This document shows positions 16,862 to 25,567 of a stretch of 64,000 nucleotides of DNA, one piece after another; position 1 is the first letter of the stretch, and each line of letters begins with the position of its first letter. The translations under genes and the position numbers were made by a program. The stretch lies in the NCBI GenBank assembly GCA_963674475.2, contig CAXXFQ010000024.1, positions 434,001 through 498,000 of the forward strand. Direction: 5' to 3'. This stretch comes from CAXXFQ01 sp963674475 (GTDB lineage Bacteria > Planctomycetota > Planctomycetia > Pirellulales > Thermoguttaceae). A model generated the notes under the pieces. It saw nothing but the letters and a program-made list of their open reading frames with translations, did not search any database and was not told the origin of the DNA.

Positions 16862-17710
16862 CTATAGGGTGGGGGAAGTGGCACGCTTCATAAACGCCAA
16901 TGCGTCGGCGGCCAACTGTTCTTCGGTCAAATACATCCGTCGCCAAATTTTTGTTGCTGCCGCGATTTTTTTCAGCGACATGCCGAACGCTTCGACCACA
17001 ATTAGGCCGTCGTAGCCGATCTCTCGCAGCGCCGTGAAAGTCTCCGTCCAGCGGACGTTTCCCTGCCCGGGAGTGCTTCGGTCGTTCTCCGATATATGGA
17101 CATGAGCCAAGTACTCCTTGACCGTGTGCAGAGCCGCGGCCGGATCCTTCTCCTCGATGTGCGAGTGGAACGTGTCGTACATTGCCCGGGCACGCGAATG
17201 ATCGACGTCGCGACAAAATCGGACAACATCGGCCGCCGTGTTGATTAAGTAGCACTCGAAACGATTGAGCGACTCAAAAGCCAAGTCGATCCCAATCGTG
17301 TCGGCATACTCAGCGGTAGTCCGAAGCGTGTCGACAGCGTATCGCCACTCATCCTCTGTCGGACCAGCGCCGCTGAAATGTCCGATCGCAGAGTGAAGCG
17401 GACCACAAAGGAGCGTGCATCCGGCTGCCGCCGCACCGTCAAGCGTTCGGCAGGTCGCATCAACCGCCTTCTGTCGTACACGCGGATCCGAATCGGCCGG
17501 GTTGTCCTCGACCGTCCGGACCGTCGAGGCGGTCCGATTTAGCCCAAGTTCGTCGAGCCGCTTACCCCAACGGGCACACATCTTCAAGTCGGGCTCAAAA
17601 ATGGGCAACTCAACCGAGTCATACCCGATCGATTTGAGCGGTTCGAGCAACTCCAGTGACCGTTCATCGAGCGTGTCGGTCCAGAGTAAAAGGTTGATTC
17701 CATATTTCAT
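16862..17710 (-). CDS. TIM-barrel sugar epimerase, D-psicose/tagatose 3-epimerase-like
   Basis: A 282-residue cytoplasmic TIM-barrel protein of the AP-endonuclease-2 superfamily. Likely metal ligands are the Glu in AFESLNRFECY, the Asp/His in MYDTFHSHIEE, the His in AHVHISENDRSTPGQG and the Glu in VVEAFG; this set and the PGQG loop match the ketose 3-epimerases. It probably interconverts a ketohexose at C3, feeding the neighbouring dehydrogenase. Gene order and short gaps place it third in the TetR-led operon. An alternative is hydroxypyruvate-isomerase-like activity. Confidence 0.82.
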   Translation of the reverse strand: MKYGINLLLWTDTLDERSLELLEPLKSIGYDSVELPIFEPDLKMCARWGKRLDELGLNRTASTVRTVEDNPADSDPRVRQKAVDATCRTLDGAAAAGCTLLCGPLHSAIGHFSGAGPTEDEWRYAVDTLRTTAEYADTIGIDLAFESLNRFECYLINTAADVVRFCRDVDHSRARAMYDTFHSHIEEKDPAAALHTVKEYLAHVHISENDRSTPGQGNVRWTETFTALREIGYDGLIVVEAFGMSLKKIAAATKIWRRMYLTEEQLAADALAFMKRATSPTL

Positions 17711-17745
17711 GATAAAGTGACTCCTACTTTGCTTGGCTCAAATTT

Positions 17746-18612
17746 CTATTCGACGGGAATTCCCAGCTCGTCGAGCGTCTTTTGCAGCCAAGCCAAGGAG
17801 CGTTCGATCATCGGTCCTCCCTGCCCTTCACACTCCATACTTAGCACGCCATCAAAACCGGCATCGCGTAATACCATCAAACACTGGCGGATGTTCTCGG
17901 CGTTGACTCCGTCGCCAATCGCACAATGACTACTGGCGATGCCCGTCTCCTGACCGCGGGCAGCAGCCGCTAGTGACTCACTCACATCTTTGATGTGGAC
18001 ATGTTTAATCCGATCGGAAAAACGACGGGCGAAGTCGACCGGATTTTGGCCCGCGATGAAGCTATTGCCCGTGTCGAGATTCAAACCGAAGTAGGGCGAG
18101 TCACAAAAGTCGAGCATTTCAGCAAGGCGGTCCGGGTTAGTCGTGAAATAACCATGGACTTCGATGTTAATGTTGATTTCATACGCCTCGGCCGTCTCGA
18201 CGATCACCTGATACGATCGACGCATTAGGTCCATCGCCTCGTCATCATTAAGGTCCTCTGGCTTATTCAGGCCATCAGTAGTCGCGATATTTGGGCAGCC
18301 AGCCAGCTTGGCCCATTGCAGCGTGCGAAGCACGTAAGGGACCGCGACAACTGGTCCATCGCGGCCGGAGATCGGATACGCCGCGTCAATTTGCGAGAAC
18401 TCGACGCCATATCGCTCCATCTTCTTTCGCATCAGGACTGGGTCCTCGTGCGTTGCGATATGCGGGAAGTAGCCGAGCCCGTGGATCCAGCTTGGCCCAT
18501 CAATCACGCCGCATTCGATAAACCGAACCTCATTTGTCTGAGCCCAGCCAAGGCACTTTTCAAAGGTTTGGTACGATGAATTAAAAGCGTCTGTGTGAAA
18601 TCCAATTTTCAT
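17746..18612 (-). CDS. TIM-barrel sugar phosphate isomerase/epimerase
   Basis: A 288-residue protein of the same superfamily but distinct from its neighbour. Conserved segments include NINIEVHGYF, FGLNLDTGNSF, IKHVHIKDVS and SMECEGQGG, giving the metal-binding Glu, Asp, His and Glu. The start is ATG 18612: TAGGAA lies a good distance upstream, and the palindrome at 18631-18646 would otherwise fall inside the coding sequence. It follows the tetR gene after a 51-bp gap that contains that operator, so it may be controlled separately from tetR. Substrate unknown. Confidence 0.85.
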   Translation of the reverse strand: MKIGFHTDAFNSSYQTFEKCLGWAQTNEVRFIECGVIDGPSWIHGLGYFPHIATHEDPVLMRKKMERYGVEFSQIDAAYPISGRDGPVVAVPYVLRTLQWAKLAGCPNIATTDGLNKPEDLNDDEAMDLMRRSYQVIVETAEAYEININIEVHGYFTTNPDRLAEMLDFCDSPYFGLNLDTGNSFIAGQNPVDFARRFSDRIKHVHIKDVSESLAAAARGQETGIASSHCAIGDGVNAENIRQCLMVLRDAGFDGVLSMECEGQGGPMIERSLAWLQKTLDELGIPVE

Positions 18613-18630
18613 TTTTACGATTCCTACTTC

Positions 18631-18646
18631 CATACCGACCGGTATG
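18631..18646. promoter_or_regulatory. TetR operator 1
   Basis: CATACCGACCGGTATG, a perfect 16-bp palindrome between tetR and the first isomerase gene. It shares arms and spacing with CATACTAGACGGTATG at 19282-19297, next to the tetR start. Two copies around one TetR-family gene strongly suggest that regulator's binding sites. Confidence 0.85.
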
Positions 18647-18663
18647 GTCATTTGTAAAAAAAT

Positions 18664-19272
18664 CTAGCCGATTCCTACGATAATTTTTTCGAGTCCATCT
18701 ACCACCTGTTCAACCTGGGACGGGATGGCAAACTCCTTTTCAAATGCAGCCCGCTGCTTGATGCCTTCGAGCGCGGAAAGCATCCAGTCGACGCTTTGGC
18801 TTGGAGATTCGACCTTCAGGAGCCCTGCCTCGGACGCGGCCTGGACGAGGCGGACATAGAACCCATGGACGGTGCTAAAAAACTGTCCCCACCCGGCGAG
18901 GACCTCGGGATCGCGCATTCCAAGAACAAACAGATCGGTAGTAAAAAGCCTGTTTCTCTCGTCAAAAAGGCACTTCTCTACCGACATCTTTAGGACATTC
19001 CGCAACTGTGTACGAGGGTCGTCGCCATTGGCAATCATCTCGAAAGCGTCCCGTTGCCAGCGACGGTAGTAGTACTGGCAAGCGGCAAGGATAACCTCTC
19101 GTTTCGACTTGAAGTGCCAATAAAGACTCCCCTTCGTCACGCCCGCCGACGCGGCAATCTCATCAAGCGTCACCTGATCAAACCCTTGCTCGGAAAAGAG
19201 CGTAAACGCCGATCGTACCAGCCGATCTCGCGAGTCATTTTGCTTTCGGGGGGATTCTGCTTTGATAGTCAT
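18664..19272 (-). CDS. TetR-family transcriptional repressor
   Basis: A 202-residue regulator. The N-terminal DNA-binding domain is clear: AFTLFSEQGFDQVTLDEIAA then AGVTKGSLYWHFKSKREV, the TetR helix-turn-helix. The C-terminal ligand domain resembles the AcrR/NemR type in general layout; no ligand can be named. Longer starts at 19284 and 19308 would place the operator at 19282-19297 inside the gene, so ATG 19272 (MTIKAESP) is preferred. It heads the minus-strand sugar operon and probably represses itself and the downstream genes, with release by a sugar-derived or toxic small molecule. Confidence 0.92.
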   Translation of the reverse strand: MTIKAESPRKQNDSRDRLVRSAFTLFSEQGFDQVTLDEIAASAGVTKGSLYWHFKSKREVILAACQYYYRRWQRDAFEMIANGDDPRTQLRNVLKMSVEKCLFDERNRLFTTDLFVLGMRDPEVLAGWGQFFSTVHGFYVRLVQAASEAGLLKVESPSQSVDWMLSALEGIKQRAAFEKEFAIPSQVEQVVDGLEKIIVGIG

Positions 19273-19281
19273 AATAACTAA

Positions 19282-19297
19282 CATACTAGACGGTATG
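19282..19297. promoter_or_regulatory. TetR operator 2
   Basis: CATACTAGACGGTATG, outer arms CATAC/GTATG with the same six-base spacing as operator 1. It lies ten bases upstream of the chosen tetR start, where it would block the promoter or initiation (autoregulation). Confidence 0.8.
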
Positions 19298-19446
19298 GTT
19301 AAATGCAATAGCCGGAAGCTGTTTTAGGGAAATAACTTGCCTTCTGAGTGAAACCGGACAATAAGGGGCGATGTGGTCAAAATCCTGGTATGCTCTATTC
19401 TTGGGTTTCAATGTCATCCTCTCATACAGCCAAAACGATCAAGCAA

Positions 19447-19803
19447 CAGTATTTCTGTAAAATCGATTTTAATTTAGGGCGGTTCTATCGATTTCCATTT
19501 TCAGATAACGTTTTCCGGTTTCCCAATTTTCGGTAATTTCGACTAGCACGGCGATTGTTAGCCTCAGCAGCGAGGCTTCGTTGGGGAACAGGGTGGCGAC
19601 ACGGGTTCGCTGTTTGATTTCTTTATTGACTCGTTCGAGCATATTGGTAGTTCGCAGCCGTCGTCGGTAAGCGGCAGGCAGTTCGAAAATGGTAAGTTTT
19701 TCGGAAAGATTTGATTCCATCCAGCTTGACATCTTGGGTGCCGACTTCGCATATTTCTTCACGGCAAGATCGAACTGCCGCTGAGCCTCGTTGCGATCGG
19801 GAG
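19447..19803 (-). pseudogene. IS256-family transposase, C-terminal remnant
   Basis: The minus strand reads DRNEAQRQFDLAVKKYAKSA, then RRLRTTNMLERVNKEIKQRT and ends WETGKRYLKMEIDRTALN, closely matching the C-terminal third of the intact transposase at 47336-48499. It keeps the catalytic Glu region (LERVNKE) and the terminal sequence TTTTACAGAA near 19447-19460, but the first two thirds are missing. From 19298 to 19447 I see no gene. Confidence 0.9.
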
Positions 19804-19838
19804 CTCGGGACCGAAGGAACGCTCAATAGATCAATTTT

Positions 19839-20735
19839 TCACCAATAAATTCGCGGTGTAATATCGACTGGTAACAGGTTTCCCGGCGGTAGTTGCCCTT
19901 GTTGAAATTCCTTACGAATTTTGCTGGGTGGTTTTGCAAATTCTTTTGTGAAGCAACGTGTAAAATAGAGTTGATCTCCAAATCCACAACGCTTCGCAAT
20001 TTGATGGATCGTCAGGTTCGAGCGGATTAGTAGAGCCAAGCCCAGCTGGAGTCGCAAGAGCTGCAAAGTTCGCATCGGGGGGTGGCCAAAATGTGTGTGG
20101 AACAGTCGGCAGAGATGTTTCGGGCTCACGCCGGCGCGTTGCGACAGTTCATCCAGAGTGATGGACCGCAATGGGGTTTCATCGATCAGTTCTCGCATCC
20201 ATTTGATGGCTCGATTGACCGCTTCAGGACGGATCGGTTCTTCCGGTGAAGTTTCTTCTTCTTGGGCTGTTAAAAACAGGCTGATCAAGGTTTCGACTAT
20301 TCGGCAATCTTGGCGGGTAGGGGCGACGACCGGTCCGATAGAATGTCGTTTGATACGTTTGACGATGTGCTCGAAAAGAGCCACCATCGTTGGATCGTAT
20401 TGTTCGCAGACAATCGGCCAATCCTGAAAGTCCGGCCAATCTTCCGGGATTGCCTCGACGAAGAAATGGAAATAGGCATGACGTGTGATCGCGTGGGGAT
20501 CCCAACGGTAGAATTCTTTAAAGCCTGGCTTGGCAAGGATGATGCTACCTTGTGTTACGTGATGGTCATGTCCGTTGGCCGAATAGGTCACATCGCCTTC
20601 ATTAATGAGGGTCAGCTCCCAATCGGTCAATAACCTAGGGCCCAGCGTTTGGCCCGGCTGATAGGTTATTGGTCCACCGTACAGATACGCTAACCGAAGG
20701 TGTTTTTCTATCTCAAAGGAAGATTGCTTGCTCAC
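19839..20735 (-). CDS. AraC-family transcriptional regulator
   Basis: A 298-residue regulator with an N-terminal cupin-like sensing domain (GPRLLTDWELTLINEGDVTY, residues about 30-50) and a C-terminal double helix-turn-helix: SQRAGVSPKHLCRLFHTHFG and IAKRCGFGDQLYFTRCFTKE. It is divergent from the GH38-like gene at 21314, which starts 579 bp away, and is a good candidate activator of the 21314-26464 glycan genes. The IS256 remnant abuts its 3' end. The inducing sugar is unknown. Confidence 0.9.
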   Translation of the reverse strand: MSKQSSFEIEKHLRLAYLYGGPITYQPGQTLGPRLLTDWELTLINEGDVTYSANGHDHHVTQGSIILAKPGFKEFYRWDPHAITRHAYFHFFVEAIPEDWPDFQDWPIVCEQYDPTMVALFEHIVKRIKRHSIGPVVAPTRQDCRIVETLISLFLTAQEEETSPEEPIRPEAVNRAIKWMRELIDETPLRSITLDELSQRAGVSPKHLCRLFHTHFGHPPMRTLQLLRLQLGLALLIRSNLTIHQIAKRCGFGDQLYFTRCFTKEFAKPPSKIRKEFQQGQLPPGNLLPVDITPRIYW

Positions 20736-21062
20736 CGGTTGGGACTCAGTCTATTTGCTAATTTTCTATAGATAGATGATGTTGCGAGTCGTTAAAAACA
20801 AGCGACGATCGGATGTCATTATATTGTACCTAAGAGTATCCATCAACGGCCAAGAAACTGTCGCTAATGCCCGAAAACCATTAAAAAATGGGAGCTTTAG
20901 GCCAATCGTGACAAAAACGCCAAAACGGCATGGATGCGAATATCGTCTATAAATATGTGAATTCTATCCATTTACGCTTGGGAAGCTGCGGGGTAAATTA
21001 GGTTTATTCGAAGACTCGTGCGAACACGGTACTCAAAAGACCTTCCCTTTTTACGATTAATA

Positions 21063-21088
21063 AACGACCTCCATTCCGGTCGTTTTTT
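21063..21088 (+). terminator. Rho-independent terminator in the AraC/GH38 intergenic region
   Basis: AACGACC at 21063-21069 pairs with GGTCGTT at 21078-21084, followed by a T-run. It lies on the plus strand in the 578-bp gap, upstream of the GH38-like gene, with no coding gene before it. It could therefore end a short leader or small RNA, or act as an attenuator. The rest of 20736-21313 shows no gene. Confidence 0.7.
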
Positions 21089-21313
21089 CGGCCACGTCCG
21101 GCATTATCGCCAAGCGGAAGTCCCTTGGTTCATTTTTCCAGCCCCCGAGATGAGTTCATTCGCCTCGCCATGGTGTTTTATTGATGTTTGCATAATCATT
21201 GAACGGAAACTTTGGCCGAACAGGCGACGCAAGCAACAAGATAATCGCAATCTTTAATATTGAACCTGACACCACTCAAGAACAGCTTGAATTTCCCGAA
21301 AGGACAAAGTGCA

Positions 21314-23848
21314 ATGCGAGAAGGGTTGCTTTCTGTTACTTCGGTCTTTTTTCCGTTTGCGTTCCTTGTGGCAACCTGTTCATCTTCGGCCGACGTGAAC
21401 GAAAATAATCCCCGGAAGATCGAGCAGATTTATTTGATCCACGCAACGCACACGGATATCGGGTTTACGGATCATCCAACGATTTGCCGGGACCAGCAAG
21501 TTCGCTATCTTGATATTGCGGTCGATGCGGCACTGGCGACGACGCAACGACTGCCTGCGGAACGTTTTTACTGGACTGCCGAGGGAACGCTTGCGGTCAA
21601 TGACTGGTGGCAACAAGCCTCGCCCAAGCGGCGCAAAGATCTTTTGGCGGTTATCGAGACGGGGCAGCTTGAAATCACCGCTCTGGCGATGAATCAGCAA
21701 GCGACATTGAACGCGACCGAGTGGCATAAAATGACGCATTGGATTCCGGAAGACCTCTGGAAGGCGGCCGCGCCGGAGGTGGCGATGCAAGTGGACGTGA
21801 CCGGACTGCCTCGTGCGGGAGCGATTGCCTTGTTGGATCGTGGAGTCGAGAATTTATGGATGGCGTCGAACAGTCACTTGTGTCGTGAGCCGTTTGCTCG
21901 TCATCGAGCGTTTTGGTGGAAGATGCCCGATGGACGACGGCTCTTTGTTCACATCGGTCCCCAGTACGCTAACGGATTCGATTGGTTTCATGAGGATGGA
22001 TGGCGAAGGGGGCCCGTTCCCGAAGTGGCTGCAACGGAATTTCGTCCGCCAAGGCCGGGCGAGACGTATCCCGCGGACGAAGCAAGTGTTCGCCGGGCGC
22101 ACCGGCGAGTGGTTGACCGTCTCATGGCGATCGAGGCTGGTGGCTATGACTGCCCCTTGCTTTTGCTGGAAGACACCAATCGCTGGCGGATGGACAACGA
22201 TCCGCCTCAGCCCTGCCTGGCCGACTTTGTCGCTACCTGGAATCGTTTAAAACTTGAGCCTGAACTGGTTTTCACAACGGCGGGTCCCGCGATCGAGGAA
22301 TTGAAAAAACATATCGGAGACAGGATCCCCGAAGTGTCGGGAGAATGGACCGAGTGGTGGGTCAACGGGATCATGTCGGGTCCTCGCGAAGTGGCAGCGT
22401 CTCGTCTTGCCAAACGCAAAGCGGTGGCCGCCGCATCAAAGGTCTGGGGGCCGATAGACGAGGGGACCGGAAAAACCCTCGACACCATCTACCGAAATTT
22501 ATGCCTTTTTGACGAACACACTTGGGGGTCCGCGGACAGTCTCGGGAAACCGGATGCGATCGCAACGCACGGCCAGTACAACGAGAAGGCAAGGACCGCC
22601 TACCAGGCGTTGGCCATGTCGAAGGTCCTGCTGGCACGCCGTGCGCGAACGGCCATCTATGAACGCGAAGAAGGTTTTTATGTGGCCAATCCGACCGACG
22701 TTCCTTATGCGGGCTGGTGTGAAATTTGGGCGTCGAGCTTACGGGGGGACATCAAGTCGCTTTTAGAACCGGAAAGCGGCCGGGAAATCCCGTTTTTCTT
22801 CGAAACGGGATACGCCCAGTTCCGTGCCCCGAGTGATCCGTCCCAAATTACTCGCGAAAACGAGTCCCGGACCTGCGCTGATAATATGGAAAGGGTTCTC
22901 GTCCGGTTCTGGATAGACAATCTGCCGCCGCAGACCATCCGGCGATTCTTGCCTTCGAGCAAGAGTTTTTCGCCAGACAAATCGAAAACCACAAGCCAAG
23001 CTCAAGTGAAAACGGACGAATATGGTTGGCCCACCTCCGCAATATGGCCGGGCATGAAACGGTCACTCTTTTCGGAGGCCCCGGGAAATTTTTTCGCATT
23101 GAAGATGCAAGGCCTTTCCCCGCGATGGAAATCGACCGGCATGATTCACGTCAAGGGAAACGAAGCGAAGAAGATACGTCAATTGGAGGTTTTCAAACGC
23201 ATCGAAGCCGAACCGGAAGGAAAAGCCGATTTGACTATAACGGCCAAGTCCACCGTCTATCAACAGTATCTAAAACATCCCAGTTGTAAATGGCTTGTGC
23301 GGGAGTTGGAAATTTTCCATCACCGGCCACGTGCCACGTTGACGCTGCGATTCAAACGGATTTCAGACGAGCGGCCCGAAATATTATGTGCCGCGACGAC
23401 ACTGCCGGAGGATCAACTGCCCCTCGCGTCCAATGGCAGTGTCCCTTTCACTCCCTATACCGACCAAATTCCGAACACATGCCAAGATTATTTTTCCATT
23501 GACGGTTGGCTTTGTTACCGAAGCGACGATGGCACGCGGCTCTGGACAACCCGCGACGCACCGCTGGTCTCTTTTGGCCGTTTTCATACCTACGAAGGGA
23601 TAAGAGATTGCCCGAAAAGGCCCGGCAGGGTCATCAGCACGCTTTTCGACAACACGTGGGTGACGAACTTTGTCGCCGACCAACATGGCGTGTTGGAATA
23701 TCGTTTCGACATGATCTGGTCACCGAAGAAATGGAACGCCAATGAATCCGACGCTTTGACCGCTTCGCTGACGCTGGAACCGCCGGTTGTCATTAACGTT
23801 CAGGATCGCGAAAACCCCATTTTCCTCAAGCGATTGCATAAGCCTTGA
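21314..23848 (+). CDS. Exported glycoside hydrolase family 38-like protein
   Basis: An 844-residue protein related to alpha-mannosidases. HATHTDIGFTDHP about residue 45 matches the family's first zinc-binding pair (His and Asp), and QVDVTGLPRAG about 160 aligns with the segment that carries the catalytic Asp in GH38. Internal segments EDTNRWRMDN and VSGEWTEWW are also family-like. ATG 21314 is preferred because AAAGGA lies nine bases upstream and a hydrophobic signal sequence (residues 6-22) follows; TTG 21260 has no such site. It probably cleaves alpha-mannosides or a related glycan in the periplasm. With the following Gfo/Idh/MocA and ThuA genes it forms a glycan-use locus facing an AraC regulator. 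Confidence 0.82.
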   Translation: MREGLLSVTSVFFPFAFLVATCSSSADVNENNPRKIEQIYLIHATHTDIGFTDHPTICRDQQVRYLDIAVDAALATTQRLPAERFYWTAEGTLAVNDWWQQASPKRRKDLLAVIETGQLEITALAMNQQATLNATEWHKMTHWIPEDLWKAAAPEVAMQVDVTGLPRAGAIALLDRGVENLWMASNSHLCREPFARHRAFWWKMPDGRRLFVHIGPQYANGFDWFHEDGWRRGPVPEVAATEFRPPRPGETYPADEASVRRAHRRVVDRLMAIEAGGYDCPLLLLEDTNRWRMDNDPPQPCLADFVATWNRLKLEPELVFTTAGPAIEELKKHIGDRIPEVSGEWTEWWVNGIMSGPREVAASRLAKRKAVAAASKVWGPIDEGTGKTLDTIYRNLCLFDEHTWGSADSLGKPDAIATHGQYNEKARTAYQALAMSKVLLARRARTAIYEREEGFYVANPTDVPYAGWCEIWASSLRGDIKSLLEPESGREIPFFFETGYAQFRAPSDPSQITRENESRTCADNMERVLVRFWIDNLPPQTIRRFLPSSKSFSPDKSKTTSQAQVKTDEYGWPTSAIWPGMKRSLFSEAPGNFFALKMQGLSPRWKSTGMIHVKGNEAKKIRQLEVFKRIEAEPEGKADLTITAKSTVYQQYLKHPSCKWLVRELEIFHHRPRATLTLRFKRISDERPEILCAATTLPEDQLPLASNGSVPFTPYTDQIPNTCQDYFSIDGWLCYRSDDGTRLWTTRDAPLVSFGRFHTYEGIRDCPKRPGRVISTLFDNTWVTNFVADQHGVLEYRFDMIWSPKKWNANESDALTASLTLEPPVVINVQDRENPIFLKRLHKP

Positions 23849-24049
23849 GAAAAGCCTCAGCCTCGTAAAACGGTCGAGCCAATCGTATTCACCCGAAACG
23901 CTTCGTTGCTGCCGGTTGTAAATCTCTACTTGAAAACATTGAACGTTACCATGCAAACTTGAAACCGGTTTCTTTTCCTCTTGACCGTTATGTACGTTTT
24001 CATTTCCATGACACATGCACTTGATCTTCATTTTTAAAAGGGTAATAGC

Positions 24050-25420
24050 ATGTCCAATTCGACTTCCAATCGACGCGATTTCTTGAAGTCCACTCTCGGT
24101 GCCGCGGGCTCCGTAGTAGCGGCTCCGTACTTTTTCTCTTCGACGAAAACACTTGCCCAAGAAACCCGGTCGAAAAACGATCGTTTTCGTATCGGCCTGA
24201 TCGGAGCCGGCGGGATGGGGCGAGGAAATATGCATGCGGCAAAACCGTACTGCGACGTGGTTGCCATCTGTGACGTAGATGCGAATCGAGTCGAGGAGGC
24301 GAATCATGAACTCAGTGGCGGGAAAGCCGACACCTGTAAGGATTATCGCGAGATCCTCGAACGCAACGACCTCGACGCCTTGCACATCGCCACGCCAGAC
24401 CACTGGCACACCAAGCCGCTGGTCGAAGCGATGTTGGCCGGGTTCGACGTCTATTGCGAGAAACCGATGACAATGACGATCGACGAAGGGAAGTTGATTC
24501 GGAAGGTGCAAAAGGAGACCGGTCGGATCGTTCAGGTCGGAACGCAACAGCGCAGTACCTTCAACTTATTCACGAAGGCCATCGCCATCATCCAATCGGG
24601 CCGACTTGGCAAGATCAAACGAGTGGAAGCCTGCGTCGGGGGCGCCCCCAGCTGTGGTCCGATTCCCGTCGTCGACGTGCCCGAAGGGCTTGACTGGGAT
24701 CGTTGGCTTGGACCGGCGCCGAAGACGGACTACCGCATGATCGATCTGGGCGGCACATTCCCGAACACAAACGGCCATTACCAGTTCCGCTGGTGGTACG
24801 AGTATTCTGGCGGTAAGCTGACCGACTGGGGGGCCCATCACGTCGACATCTGTACATGGGCACTGGAAGTCAACGGCCAGAACGCTGCCCCGCTTTCGAT
24901 CCGCGGCGCGGCGGAACACCCCGTGCCGTTCAAGAACGGAAACCCGACGGTAAATGATCGCTACAACACGGCGACTAAGTTCAAATTCACCGTCGAGTTG
25001 CCCGGGGGCGTCGAAATGGTCATCCGCAGTGACGGACGCAACGGGGCGTTGATCGAAGGTGAAAAGGGCCGGATTTTCGTCAATCGAGAATGCCTACAGG
25101 GGACGCCGGTCGAGGCACTTGCAAACGATCCGCTTCCGGAAGACGCCCTACAGAAAGCCTACAAGGGCGCGCCGATGGAGTTGAACGAACGGGCCGCCCA
25201 TTGGGCCAACTTCTTCCGTTGCGTGCGCGAGCGAAAGGAGCCCATCTCGGACGTCCATTCGCATATGAAGGCGTTGAATACGTGTCACCTTGCTGGCATC
25301 TGCGCACGATTGGGACGCACGCTGAAATGGGACGGCAAGAACGAGCAGATCGTCGGCGATGACCAGGCGAACGCCATGCTTGCACGGCCCTACCGTGATG
25401 GTTACGCGATCGAAATGTAA
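24050..25420 (+). CDS. Gfo/Idh/MocA-family oxidoreductase with Tat signal, second
   Basis: A 456-residue predicted Tat-exported dehydrogenase: SNRRDFLKS near residue 6, then an Ala/Gly-rich hydrophobic run. Rossmann motif IGLIGAGGMGRGN near residue 47 and CEKPMT for the EKP motif near 140; DWGAHHVDICTWAL near 262 carries the His pair typical of the active site. AAAAGGG precedes ATG 24050. It differs clearly from the protein at 14754-16073, so it is not a recent duplicate. Likely oxidises a sugar released by the upstream GH38-like enzyme; substrate unproven. Confidence 0.92.
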   Translation: MSNSTSNRRDFLKSTLGAAGSVVAAPYFFSSTKTLAQETRSKNDRFRIGLIGAGGMGRGNMHAAKPYCDVVAICDVDANRVEEANHELSGGKADTCKDYREILERNDLDALHIATPDHWHTKPLVEAMLAGFDVYCEKPMTMTIDEGKLIRKVQKETGRIVQVGTQQRSTFNLFTKAIAIIQSGRLGKIKRVEACVGGAPSCGPIPVVDVPEGLDWDRWLGPAPKTDYRMIDLGGTFPNTNGHYQFRWWYEYSGGKLTDWGAHHVDICTWALEVNGQNAAPLSIRGAAEHPVPFKNGNPTVNDRYNTATKFKFTVELPGGVEMVIRSDGRNGALIEGEKGRIFVNRECLQGTPVEALANDPLPEDALQKAYKGAPMELNERAAHWANFFRCVRERKEPISDVHSHMKALNTCHLAGICARLGRTLKWDGKNEQIVGDDQANAMLARPYRDGYAIEM

Positions 25421-25502
25421 GGTGCGGTTCGAATTTAAAGAAAACCATTATTGATGCTCGCAAATGTAGTGGTCCTGTAATTTCTGGAAACCTCTAGAAA
25501 AA

Positions 25503-25525
25503 ACAAGCTCCCGTTCGGGAGTTGT
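25503..25525. other. Intergenic hairpin before the ThuA gene
   Basis: CTCCCGTTCGGGAG forms a tight stem with a two-base loop, extended by ACAA/TTGT on the outside. There is no T-run. It may stabilise or separate the mRNA of the 24050-25420 gene from the ThuA gene. Confidence 0.5.
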
Positions 25526-25567
25526 CGGATCACTACTTATGCGAAGTTCTACGAGGAAATCCATCCT

